64,000 nucleotides of DNA from Orobanche coerulescens. Taxonomy: Eukaryota > Streptophyta > Magnoliopsida > Lamiales > Orobanchaceae. A program made the translations under genes and the position numbers. Shown piece by piece: positions 37,901-47,900 of this stretch. The DNA is taken from NCBI GenBank assembly GCA_033398695.1, contig CM065803.1:102226001-102290000 (forward strand). The letters run 5' to 3'. The notes beneath the pieces are model-generated. The model had not been told where the DNA came from, made no database searches, and saw nothing but the letters and a program-made list of their open reading frames with translations. Each line of letters begins with the position of its first letter. Positions within the stretch are counted from its first letter, which is position 1.

Positions 37901-38635
37901 AACACCTTGCGACTACGAATTCGAATGAAAAGGAAATCTTACTCCAAGATTAACAATAATGCCCATGCATTAGCGTACGTATTTCACACTGTTTAGCGTA
38001 CGCAAGTCCTTACATTTAGCGTGCGCTAATATATGTTGACTTTCTACAGTCTACGTACCGCATGTGCCCCATATGCCGATCTAACAAGGATAAGATTCCC
38101 TTTGACCGATCTACAATTAGCGTGCGCTAAGCCTCATGCTTTAGCGTGCGCTAATACTTCAGGACAACAACCGTTGACTTATGAGAACGTGCGCCGAAAG
38201 CAGCCGGGTCCACACGCAGATTCCTTCCGATCTGACTGCATTTAGCGTGCGCTACATTCCGCCTCTAGCGTGCGCTAACCATGAACGATAGCGTGTGCTA
38301 TACTTGAATATTAGCGCGCGCTAATCAGACTATACTTAGCCATTTTCCAGTTCTCCTCGTCTGTCTCGACATATCAAAATACGAACATACTGCATACTGA
38401 ATACATGTACTGAATCCAATAACTTCATCATACGATATACCAATATCAAAAGTACGATAACCTGATACACGGTATCCTCAAAATAATTGTCGAACCACTA
38501 CGACAGTTATACGAGTACAAATACAGCTGTCTCAGTTCTCAATTTATTTTATCCATACTGTATAGACACCAAGCCATCCAGTATATCTTAGATAAAATAA
38601 CGCGAAAAATTCATACTGAAAATTCGGGTATTACA
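34933..38635 (-). repeat. 5' LTR of element B, internally deleted (3703 bp)
   Basis: It matches the 3' LTR with few differences but lacks about 940 bp. Sequence equivalent to about 32929-33867 is missing at a junction near 37967, where the two flanks share AATGCCCATG or a shorter microhomology. The lost piece contains the TATA region and part of palindrome cluster 1, so this LTR is probably promoter-dead. Confidence 0.9.
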
Positions 38636-38833
38636 ATGAAGAATGATAAAGAGGAGATGAAGAAGTCGAGAGAGAAGGTGGAGTCGAAATTTTCAAAGAT
38701 GAGTAAACTCATGTTGAGATTACTCAAAGGAAAGAAGAAGGTAGATTCCTCATCATCTCGGGGGAACGGTGAGGATGATGACTCCGACGACTTTGATGAG
38801 GATGAGTTGATGCGATCATTATCTGACGAGTAG
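38636..38833 (+). pseudogene. CACTA-1 second gene, C-terminal end
   Basis: After the ATGAA duplication the frame of 29899 continues: KNDKEEMKKSREKVESKF, a basic KGKKK stretch, then an acidic serine/aspartate-rich tail ending at TAG 38831-38833. The join shows that 27948-29899 and this piece were one gene before element B arrived. The charged heptad-like pattern suggests a coiled coil for dimerisation. There is no evidence for an independent start here. Confidence 0.85.
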
Positions 38834-40049
38834 CATGTTAGGTTTATGTTTTGATGATCATATTTATTATATTTTGCGTATATTTTGATTTTGATATGTA
38901 TAAAATGTTATTGTTGCATGGTGTTTAATATGTTGCTTTGTTGGTTTGGTTACAATGTTGTTTGTTGTTGTGTTGGTTTATTGGTTCGGTTGATTGTGTG
39001 TTGTGTTTATTATTCATATGCTTTTTTTTTTGTGATGTATTGATTATGATGGTGTATTGATGGTTAAAATATTGTTTGTTGTTTGTTGATGTATTTATGG
39101 TGTATTGTTTATGATGGTTTGGTTACAATGTTATTTGTTGTATATTAGAATGTTGTTTATGATGGTGTATTGAAACATTCCAGTTGTTTTGCTGTTTTGT
39201 TCACTACCTGTCTGCCTCTCTTGCTGTTGCTGTTCGGTTGCTGTTGCTGTTAAAAAAAAAGGAACAGGGTATTAGCGTCACATATGTGACGCTGAAGAAA
39301 GTTAAGGCATCACATATGTGACGCCATTGTTAATAAATAAAAAAAGGCGTAAAGGCGTCACATATGTGACGCCAATGCATATTAAAAGAAAAGTGAACCA
39401 AAAAACATAGCTTAGGCCGGTGCGGAATTCGAACCCGAAAAATGTGATGCATTGTGTGGCATGATGCCACTGAGCTATGTTTTCATTCATTGTTTATAGA
39501 ACATAAATATAATATGTACTTACTAAGTAAAATATTTTCCTTTATTTGTTATTTGAATTAATTAAATATCCTAAATAAGAAAAAGTTTACCATTATTTAT
39601 CCAATATATTTCATTTAATTATTTATTATATCACAGTTGCTTAATAATGAATATTATTAAATATAAATTTAACAGTATTATTTATTATATTTGCGTATAT
39701 TAATAATGAATGGTATTTATCCTTATACTATATTTCATACTTATATTTAATTTATCTTTCAAATTAAATCAATTTCCAAAATATTTAAACATAAATAAAT
39801 ATAATGTAATTTAAGTTCTTAATGTTAAGAAATATCTTACACTATAATTATTAAATATAAATTTAAAATTTATTATTTAAAGTATTTAATATTTAAACCA
39901 ATACAAATTTGTACATTTAAAATGGATTTATGGAAAAATATTTTTTTTTTAAAAAAATCGACTATCACAAATTGGCGTCAGATATGTGACACTAAAATAT
40001 TATTCTTTGGCTAATAAAGTGAAGTTAAAGCCACTTTTTTTTAATAGTG
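38834..40049. repeat. Right end of CACTA-1 with subterminal palindromes
   Basis: No gene. T/G-rich 3' untranslated sequence to about 39250 is followed by palindromes at about 39274, 39307, 39353 and a decayed one at about 39976, then the terminal inverted repeat ending TAATAGTG at 40049. The right end has far fewer palindromes than the left. Confidence 0.8.
39402..39483 (-). other. tRNA-like hairpin, copy 3
   Basis: On the minus strand the unit reads AAAACATAGCTCAGTGGC, then GGGTTCGAATTCC, then TAAGCTATGTTTT. One arm has lost bases (CTTAGGCCGG on the plus strand instead of CTCAGTGGCCGG). As with copies 1 and 2, GCGTCACATATGTGACGC palindromes are close by (39353), so the hairpin and palindrome travel as a module. 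Confidence 0.5.
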
Positions 40050-40143
40050 TATATACACGTGAACGATAAATCCATCACATATAAATTAAGCATGATATTA
40101 CATATATTGTTCCGGGAAAATGCCTGAAATAGGGCCATTCTCA

Positions 40144-40482
40144 CTAGCGATGTGGGTAGCTCGTGCAGGTGGCGGCCGCGTCAAGCATCTCAACCTCTTC
40201 TTCACTACCATCGCGGCCATTTTTCTGCAAATCAGGTGGGTAACCAAACGATCTCATAGCGAAAATCGAAGCATTATCCCGATTTCTCACAGTGCGAATA
40301 GAAGAATTGATCACGCCTAGGGTTCCGGTCACTGCACCTAGTGTCTTCTTGGTATTTCGAAGGTCTGAAGCGCCTGTTTTCAATTGTGTGGGGTTCTGGA
40401 TGGCGCTGATTTGTCGTTTTGATTCATCTTCTGAGACAAAATGGTGTGCAAAAATCCTAAGCTTGGGGTGGGTATAGTGCAA
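40144..40482 (-). CDS. Unrecognised 112-aa ORF, possibly a gene fragment
   Basis: I do not recognise this protein. It is mixed and charged, with a central TKKTLGAVTGTLGVI segment, an RNRDNASIFAMRSFGYPP segment and an acidic EEEVEMLDAAA segment near the end. Composition looks more like real coding sequence than the surrounding AT-rich repeats. It lies just outside CACTA-1, and the 9-bp target site of a MITE (40479-40642) overlaps its start. It may be the last exon of a host gene or a captured fragment, or chance. Confidence 0.3.
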   Translation of the reverse strand: MHYTHPKLRIFAHHFVSEDESKRQISAIQNPTQLKTGASDLRNTKKTLGAVTGTLGVINSSIRTVRNRDNASIFAMRSFGYPPDLQKNGRDGSEEEVEMLDAAATCTSYPHR

Positions 40483-40487
40483 AAAAT

Positions 40488-40633
40488 GGGGCAGGATCCT
40501 CTACAGTGCACAGCATGGTGCTGTGCACTGTAGGCCGTTAGATTACACACACCCGCACGGGTGTGTGTATGTGTCCGATCTAACGGCTGGCAGTGCACAA
40601 CACCATGCTGTGCACTGCAGAGGATCCTACCCC
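40488..40633. mobile_element. Mutator-like foldback MITE (146 bp)
   Basis: Ends GGGGCAGGATCCTCTACAGT and, inverted, GGGGTAGGATCCTCTGCAGT start inverted repeats of about 55 bp around a CA/TG-rich centre. A perfect 9-bp duplication GCAAAAAAT flanks it (40479-40487, 40634-40642). Duplications of 9 bp point to the Mutator superfamily. No coding capacity. Confidence 0.88.
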
Positions 40634-40799
40634 GCAAAAAATTGAGTTTTGATTGTTCCACAATTGTCGTTCAAGCCCAACAAAAATTGATATCGGCTGG
40701 TTATTTCTGAATCCTGCTAGTGAGATTTTTTTTTTCTCAACTTCATAATAGGTGCTAAATTGGAAAGCGAAAATTGGAAAATAGATGACGAGGAAAGTG

Positions 40800-41220
40800 T
40801 TTTTTTTTTTTTTTTTGATAACTAGGTGATCCGAACTAATGGGACTAATCCTACCTCAACGGCCCACTCCTAACTTATTGAGAGAAGTAAATCGCGAGTC
40901 GCCGAGCAATTCCGGGTTCCCAACGCTTTTCTCGTACACTTCGCGCACGCGAGAAGTCCTTAATCGATTAATGCTCGTGCTTCTCAAAGACAGCTTCTAG
41001 AATGCACCGACGGTCAAGATTCCGTGCGTTCCCAAAGAAGGAAATACTCCCACACCGCTGACGCGAGATTAAACATTAGCGGTGCTTATCCTTGAGTTAT
41101 CGGAGCTAGAGGATCATAAAGAAAAACTTCCTCTTTCACCTCCTTTTGGGGTTAGAACTCAAGACCTCTTCCAAAGGAGTTAAGTGCTGGCCCTACCACC
41201 TGACCACCCACCCTTCCCCA
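40800..41220 (-). mobile_element. tRNA-derived SINE
   Basis: Read on the minus strand from 41220, the head has an A-box-like GGTCAGGTGGTAGG and a B-box-like GAGTTCTAACCCC at typical spacing. The body follows for about 330 bp and ends in a poly(A) tail (poly-T at 40800-40816). A second T-run at 41221-41236 obscures the target duplication. This layout is that of a Pol III-transcribed SINE mobilised by LINE proteins. Confidence 0.7.
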
Positions 41221-41282
41221 TTTTTTTTTTTTTTTATTCACTTCATGTTTTATTCACTCTCGCATTTTACATCTCACATGCG

Positions 41283-41290
41283 ATATATAT

Positions 41291-41341
<51 letters not shown>

Positions 41342-41496
41342 AAAGTGAATGTGTGTATGCATTTCAAGTTAGGTGAAAAACACCTCACATACTATTTTTA
41401 ATATTAATGAATGAATGAGGGCTCACATGTATTTTATATATTAAAAATGTATGTGAGGTGTTTCACCCAACTCAAAAATACACACATTCACTTTCC

Positions 41497-41540
<44 letters not shown>
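41283..41540. repeat. TA microsatellites around a foldback MITE
   Basis: TA runs at 41283-41338 and about 41498-41540 flank a 160-bp foldback. GTGAAAGTGAATGTGTGTAT at about 41339 is matched, inverted, by sequence ending near 41500, and CACCTCACATAC is repeated inverted within it. A small non-coding MITE inserted in or expanding a TA tract is the simplest reading. Confidence 0.75.
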
Positions 41541-41542
<2 letters not shown>

Positions 41543-41733
41543 AGAGAGAGAGAGAGGAAGCTTTTCAAAAGCTAACTACTCCTACAGTTACTATCTTATT
41601 CAGAGCTCACAACCTTTCACCTTTCATCTTAGAAGACTATTCACTAGTTTGGGTAGTTACATGAATCTAGACATGAAACAAGCTAGAAACATTTATTTAA
41701 TGCAAAGTAACTTAAGCAAGTAAATTTATTTCT

Positions 41734-42780
41734 TTATGCCAACAATGCCTCCCCTAAATTAAACTTGCTCCTTACTCCGATTTTTTCAATGTTTTTCTTG
41801 AACACTTGTCCTCTTTGTGACTTGGAAAAAATATACGCCGTTTGATCTTCCGTTTTACAACAATCAATGTGAACGTCTCCTTCATTCACAAGTTCCCTTA
41901 AGAAATGGTACCGAATTAGAATATGCTTCGTCCTTCCATGAAGAACCGGATCCTTTATGACGGAAATAGTTGAGCTATTGTCACAAAACAAAGTGGTTGA
42001 CTCATTCTGCTTTTGATTGAGACTTTCCAAAATTCCACGCAACCAAATCAACTGACATCCTGCATAAGCGGCAGCGATGTATTCAACTTCCATATTAGAA
42101 AGCACCATAATTATTGCTTTTTCGAACTCCATGGTATAACACCACTTCCAAGATTAAATACATAAGCTGAAGTGCTTCTACTATCATCAATATTTCCTGC
42201 TAAGTCACTATCGGTATAACCAACAAGATTAACCGGGACATTAGCCTCATAATAATCACCATAATCAATGGTTCCTTTAAAGTATCTCAAAATTCTTTTG
42301 GCTGCCTCCCGATGATTTGAAAAAGGTTTCTCCATTAACCCACTCACCTAGTTAACGGCATACACGATGTCAGGCCTTGTAGATACATCAAGTTTCCGAC
42401 AAGATTTCTAAACATGGTAGGATCTATAAGTTTACCTTCACCTTCCTTAGATAGCTTCAAAACAATGATGCATGGAGTATAAACTGGATTAGCATCTCCA
42501 TCTTGAACTTTTTAAGAACTTATTTTGCATAACTCTCTTGTGAAATAAAAATTTATTTCTTGGATTGATGAACTCCAACGCCAAGAAAATGATGAAGTTC
42601 TCCCAAATCTGTTATTTCAAATTCTCCCATCATTGAAAGATTGAATTCATTCAACATATTCATATCATTTCGTGTGAAAATAAGATCAAGGACATAGAGA
42701 CTAATAAACATGAATCGCTTTCGATCTAGAGAGTACACTTATATGGACATTTTTGAAATCCATATTTTTTAAAATAAGAA
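41734..42780 (-). pseudogene. Ty1/copia pol fragment: RT end and RNase H
   Basis: Three minus-strand pieces, in order from 42738 down, encode the copia RT end (DLGELHHFLGV preceded by LYVLDLIFTRND), the connection (RILRYFKGTIDYG, VGYTDSDLAG) and RNase H (MEVEYIAAAYAGCQLIWLR, TTLFCDNSSTISV, HILIRYHFLREL). The catalytic RT motif has lost an aspartate (YVLD instead of YVDD), and stops and frameshifts separate the pieces. No LTR pair is recognised. This is an old dead fragment. Confidence 0.9.
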
Positions 42781-42782
42781 TT

Positions 42783-42871
42783 TGTAACACCCCCGCTTCG
42801 AACTCGAAATATTACAGCGACGTAGACCCATCACATAAGGATCTATCAGGCTAGACACCTTAAGTTACAAC
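42783..42871 (-). repeat. Short LTR-end fragment, B-like
   Basis: TGTAACACCCCCGC and the following ATATTACAGCG and ATCAGGCTA match the left 80 bp of LTR B (29900 onward) with many differences. The remainder of the LTR is gone, cut by the element starting at 42872. Confidence 0.6.
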
Positions 42872-43163
42872 TGTGATACCCCGTTGTAGTTAAACCGGAC
42901 GATTTTATATTTTGTGAACCGTCGAATAAATTTGGTTAGTATGTCGGACTTGAGAATTATACCACACTGCGTTGTTTACTATGACGAACATACACTTCCG
43001 TAACTACGTTATGTTACTATATTTTTTCATACGACAATTTATACATCACCGCCTTATCAATAAATAGTCGGGATGAAAAATAAAAATAATGATAATAATA
43101 ATAACAACAATACTTATAATGTTGAGTGCACATATATATGACCAAACTAATCATTATAATGTA

Positions 43164-43198
<35 letters not shown>

Positions 43199-43219
43199 AT
43201 ATAACAATATATCTATATA

Positions 43220-43966
43220 CAGTGTAATCTCTTTAATTAATACTCGATAAATTAATAACCTCTATAAAATTAATATTTTTCTGGTCCCGACTTGGGCCCC
43301 AAATGTAAATTAATAATTTCGATAAGTTGATAAGATAATAATTTTTTTAGACCCCTTTATAAATCAAGGGTCCCATCAACATCATAAATTAATAATCTCA
43401 TAAATTACAAAGATAACTAAGACAACTTAGTAAAGTATGACTCTAGTATTGATTGTTTTCTATTGAAATTTAAATCAAAATGAATCTCATCTCTCACTTT
43501 TTTCACAGCACCTAAAAGCTCTGGTGGTATACTCTGACTACATGAAAAAAAATATGAAGGGTTTTCGATGCTTTTATTGCTTCGTTTCGCGTAACCGGCT
43601 CTAATGGTACTGTATCATCTTGAACTTCATCCTCAATTGGATTTTCAATTATAGTATCAACAATTTCTTCTAATATTTAGATTTGTGAACATCCTTCATT
43701 TTTACCCGGATAATCCATGATGATTGACATCCATTTGATTGTGATGATGAAAATTTTTAATCAATGTAGCGAGTTCATGAGTACCTGCTTCAGTATCCGT
43801 ATGTAAATTTGTTGAATCTTCTTCATTCACTGAACGGATTTTATATTGGTTCAATGTAAAATATCTCTTTAAATTAGTAAATTATTAATTTATCGATTAA
43901 TTAATACCTCTCTAAAATTAATATATTTTTCGATCCCGACTGTATTAATTTATAGAGGTTCTACCG
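43220..43966 (-). mobile_element. pogo/Emigrant-like Tc1-mariner derivative
   Basis: The right end read inverted is CGGTAGAACCTCTATAAATT and the left end is CAGTGTAATCTCTTTAATTA. Both are followed by AT-rich TTAATA repeats, and TA flanks both ends. Plant pogo-type elements such as Emigrant start with very similar CAGTAAAACCTCTATAAATT-type repeats. The interior on the minus strand holds a decayed acidic coding remnant (NEEDSTNLHTDTEAG-like, about 43840-43490) that may be the transposase C-terminus. There is no intact ORF. Confidence 0.62.
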
Positions 43967-43969
43967 TAT

Positions 43970-43999
43970 GTATATATGTATATGCATAAAATTAACAAT

Positions 44000-44048
<49 letters not shown>

Positions 44049-44098
44049 CATGATTAATAATATACATATCTAAATATACACATAGCTAAACAATATAT

Positions 44099-44185
<87 letters not shown>
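43970..44185. repeat. CA/TA microsatellites
   Basis: CACACA and TATATA runs occupy most of this stretch. A similar TA/TG run lies at about 43165-43198. They contain no gene. Confidence 0.92.
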
Positions 44186-44307
44186 CACCGCCCTAAATGT
44201 TCACACCATAAATTTCGAGAAGAAACTTATTTTTAGAGGAGGGTGTGATACCCCGTATAGAAATCGTATGACTTGATATTTTATGAACCCACTACTACAA
44301 AAACAGC

Positions 44308-44470
44308 TTTTACTGACACTTAGTTTCTGACACTTTATCAAAAGTGTCAGTAACTTCAGACATTTGTCTCATTTTTTATTTTTAACATAATTGTGTCATA
44401 AGATACTGACACTTAAGTATCAGTAAATTGAGTATCAAAATTTACTGACACTTAAAATATCAATAATAAA
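44308..44470. repeat. Left subterminal motifs of CACTA-2
   Basis: CTGACACTT recurs four or five times in both orientations, including the near-palindrome ACTGACACTTAAGTATCAGT at about 44405. It differs completely from the CACTA-1 palindrome, as expected if each family has its own DNA-binding protein. Confidence 0.8.
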
Positions 44471-44990
44471 AAAAAAATGTACATCCCAGGGATAGAACCT
44501 GGGACGTGGTGATATCATCACCAAACAGAAACCAATTCAGCTACATGAATAATTTACATTGATTCACAATATTATATACAATAACCATAACAATGAATAT
44601 TAATTAGTAATCAATATTAAGAACCAATATTATAGAAACCGTAAAACACTTAACCCTAATTCATCTTCTTCTGCAGCCTCCCTTCTCCCGTAACACGTTC
44701 TTTCATCTTCTTCCTTACAGTTGCAGCGCCAAATCCCCCATAACCCCAAATTCTGATTCTCCTACTTCTATCCCAATCGAAGTTAATCCCTTTACCACAA
44801 AACCCTAAAGCTTTCAGATTATAATTATCCCGTAAAAGTTAAATAAAACAGCTATATTTGGCTATTGAATCTGCGCTCGGTAGCTCGATGTGGGAATAGC
44901 TTGTATGTTACTTCAGCATGCACGGTAAATTCCTACTTTTTGGTTAATTTTTAGTACTTCTTGTAAGATTATATAGTTTCTAATCTATTT
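44471..44990 (+). other. CACTA-2 leader region without recognised gene
   Basis: AT-rich, then a pyrimidine-rich CTTCTTCTGCAGCC/CTTCTTCC stretch (44665-44720) such as precedes transcription units. No ORF is recognised. It is probably the promoter and untranslated first exon of the CACTA-2 transposase gene. Confidence 0.4.
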
Positions 44991-44994
44991 ATGG

Positions 44995-47900
44995 ACAACT
45001 TTAGTTAAATAATATGATTATTTTTGTGTTGTTGCTCAGAGATTGTTGAGTAGTGACTTTGAACTTGATTTTATGATTCTTTATATGTGTGTTTTCACTG
45101 TTTAATTTTCACAATTTTTTTGATGCATTTTGCAATTTTATAATTAATTAGTTTTATGAAGAAAACCCTAGAATTTGTATTAATCTTTGATATTGTATTT
45201 TTGTTTCTGAAATTTTTCATCTGGTCAGATTGTTAAATTTTGGGTTTTGTTTTCGATTTGCTGCGGCCGTTGTTTTTGCAAGAAAAACTCCATGTCTGGT
45301 AGGCTTGTAAAATGCAAGAAAAAGTTTTTCAAAAACAACTTTACATGCTAGTTTTCAACATTGATTGAGAATCGGCATTTTTAAGTTCCTTCGGGTCCAC
45401 ATTGTTTGTGTAACTTCTGTGTTTTTTGTGGTTTGAGATCATTGTTGGCAGCTTGACGTTCTCTTACTCCAGATTTGCGGTATCTATTTCTCAGTCTAAA
45501 TATTTCGGATCACACGATTTTTTCAAAAAATCTGCTTTATGTGTTTAAGTAAATTTCCTGTTGCTTTCCTGTTATTTCTTGTAATGATTATATTAAACTC
45601 TAAATCTGCTCTTATGTATTTCGTTGGGGTTTTGATTGTAGTTTGTAACAACTACCGTTAAACTTGTTAAAAAGGGGCCAGTCTCGAGTTGAACATGAAG
45701 GTAAGCATAGTTTCCCAATTCTAATAACAGATCATGTTTTTTTTTTATGTTTCGAGAGTTCTACCTTCGCGTTGTAATATCCGGATTTATTACAGTGTAT
45801 TTCATCTGTATTTCAAACCCTGTATTATTCGGATTTGTGGTTTTGATTATTGGAGTATGATGTTTCTTGCATTGATATCTTTGTACATAAGTATAGAAAC
45901 ATGCAAAATTTCTCATGCAAACTCGTGATAGCGCACGCTAAGAACGTAGCTTAACGCGCGCTATCGGGCTACTACTAGCGCACGCTATGCAGGTAGGAGT
46001 TGCGTGCGCTAAGAACTCAATTATTGAGCGGGACGGCTAGCACATGCGCCAGCCGGGACATGGGTCCGGATAAGATTCCCGCGGACGAACCTGGACAGTT
46101 CTGAAGTCAACTATTATTAGCGCACGCTAAGGAAAGCTTAGTAGCGTGCGCTAACTTGTTAAAATGCAGAATATTATAAATGGGACAACAACCCGTTTTG
46201 GCTTACATTTTACTCGTCCATTCCGCATTCTTGAGAGTCCAGAGAGCTGTAATAATCCTTATACACACTTAGAACACATCTTGTTGGTGTTTGTATTTGG
46301 TTATCACTTGGGAGTAATCATCGAAGTGGAATAGCACCTTGGAGTGGCATACAACCAACCGGAGTCGGATTCTACCTTACGGTTCAGTGATTTTCATCAT
46401 ATTAAGGTATGTTCAACCTATCTCCAGACTTAGAGTTGGATTCTAAAGAATTGGATGATCATAGTAACGAGATATTGATTTTCATAAGTGAATTATCTAA
46501 AGTACATCATGTTTGGAATATTGAGATGAATAAGCCTTAAGTACCTTGATTATGATCATCATGATTCGAATCGTATTACATTAAATATGTAAAGGAAGCT
46601 TCTATCATTGGTAATCCGAATCTAGTAGATGACGTCATAGCAATCTTGGACTTGACTTTAACATCATTATTGTTAGATAAATCTAAAGGATTGATCATGG
46701 AAGGATTTATCTAGTATAGATGGAATGTTTAACAACTTCAGCATGATAATATTGATTGATATAGAGGTGTCGATATCAACCGTTAAGCCTTTCGAATTGT
46801 CGTATGAAGATTTGTAGTCGAAATGGAATATGGTTTTATAATGGTATGCATATCCTCGAATATGAAGTTGTTGCTATCCGTAAGATCATTTCTTTTGTTA
46901 AGGTTTGGTCCTGTTACGTGATTAATTGAGGAGGACGATCTTCAAGTGTTCGTTTTCGTGGAAGTGTTGTTCTTGTCTTCAAATCGAGGCAAGTACCTTA
47001 ATTGTTTTATGTATTGTTGTTATACATATTGTCGTGCATGTATGTCGTTATTGTATGTCCACCTCGTGTTGGTCCGACAGGATCATCGGGGGATCTATGC
47101 TAGCGTGCGCTGGATCATCGGACGAGTTTTTCCACCACGGGTTGGTCTGACGGGATCATCGTGGGTTCTAGGCAGTGAACGCTGGATCGACGGAGTTACC
47201 ATGTGTATGTTATGATATCATGTTGTGATTATCAGTTGTGTATGTCATTTATGAGTTTCTCGTAGGAAAAGACTCGTGGGTATTTTGTCGTTTACGTTAT
47301 TATTCTTCGTGAGATATGAATAATATGTTGTGGTACTTGTACTAGCATCGTTGTGCTAACCCCTTCGGGGGTGAACATTTTGTTTATGTTCATGATCCAG
47401 GAGAGCGGGAAAACAACCACTGGAGCTGCATGACGACGAGGGTGCAGAGTGATGCTTTGGCCGGGTTTATTTGTCTGTTGTTTATTGGTTATTTCAATAA
47501 GTACTCGAGTACGAAGTCATTTATGCTGAATTTGAATTTGGTGATGTATTATTAAGTTCTATTTGAACAACCTGTACTTTCAAGATTTGGTCGAACTGCT
47601 GTATCTTAATTCCATTATTTCCATTCGTTAGTACCTTTTAATGTCTGTTCAATTCTTCAGCCTTGTAAATCCTTATGTAAAGGATTTACGGCGCTGTAAT
47701 ATTCCTGAATATATCGGGGGTGTTACACGTGTAGTCTCTGTCCATATTGTAAGGGCCCATGAGGTAGTTTCTTTTATCTTCTAAGCTTTTAAAACACCAG
47801 TTGCCGCTTCTTCTGTTTAATTGTAGAATAGTGTATTTATACTCCTTATTTTTTTTCAAGCCCTCGTGTGATTTCACTATTTAATGTTTACAATTTTTTT

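Larger units (their letters stand above)
29900..38635 (-). mobile_element. Element B: non-coding retroelement with giant LTRs
   Basis: Ends read TGTAACACCC on the plus strand and GGGTATTACA at the far side, between perfect ATGAA duplications (29895-29899, 38636-38640). Almost everything is LTR: 4643 bp on the left and 3703 bp on the right, with only 390 bp between. The inner part keeps a tRNA-iMet primer site and the pol-end and polypurine sequence of a chromovirus but no gag or pol. It would need proteins from a relative, as do LARD-type elements. Orientation is minus because the primer site lies next to the right LTR. The insertion splits the CACTA-1 second gene. Confidence 0.93.
10523..40049 (+). 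mobile_element. CACTA-1 transposon with nested insertions
   Basis: The left end reads CACTACTAAAG. The right end read inverted is CACTATTAAAA. Perfect 3-bp duplications TAT flank them at 10520-10522 and 40050-40052, the size expected for CACTA elements. Both ends carry subterminal copies of palindromes with a TCACATRTGTGA core. Inside are a tnp2-type transposase gene (12871-26140, interrupted) and a Transposase_24-like gene (27948-38833, interrupted). Removing the two nested LTR elements leaves about 11 kb, a normal CACTA size. Both genes carry stops or frameshifts, so it could move now only if helped. Confidence 0.92.
42872..44289 (+). mobile_element. Decayed gypsy element with two LTR starts
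   Basis: TGTGATACCCCGT occurs at 42872 and again at 44244. Before the second copy is AATTTCGAGAAGAAACTT followed by TAGAGGAGGG, a degraded form of the pol-end and polypurine sequence of the intact chromoviruses. So 44244 is a 3' LTR start and 42872 a 5' LTR start, with nearly all the interior lost and replaced by the pogo-like element and microsatellites. CACTA-2 inserted 46 bp into the second LTR. Confidence 0.65.

Noticed and set aside
45734..45928. ORF across the left boundary of the solo LTR
   Set aside because: It crosses an insertion boundary and matches nothing but LTR sequence.
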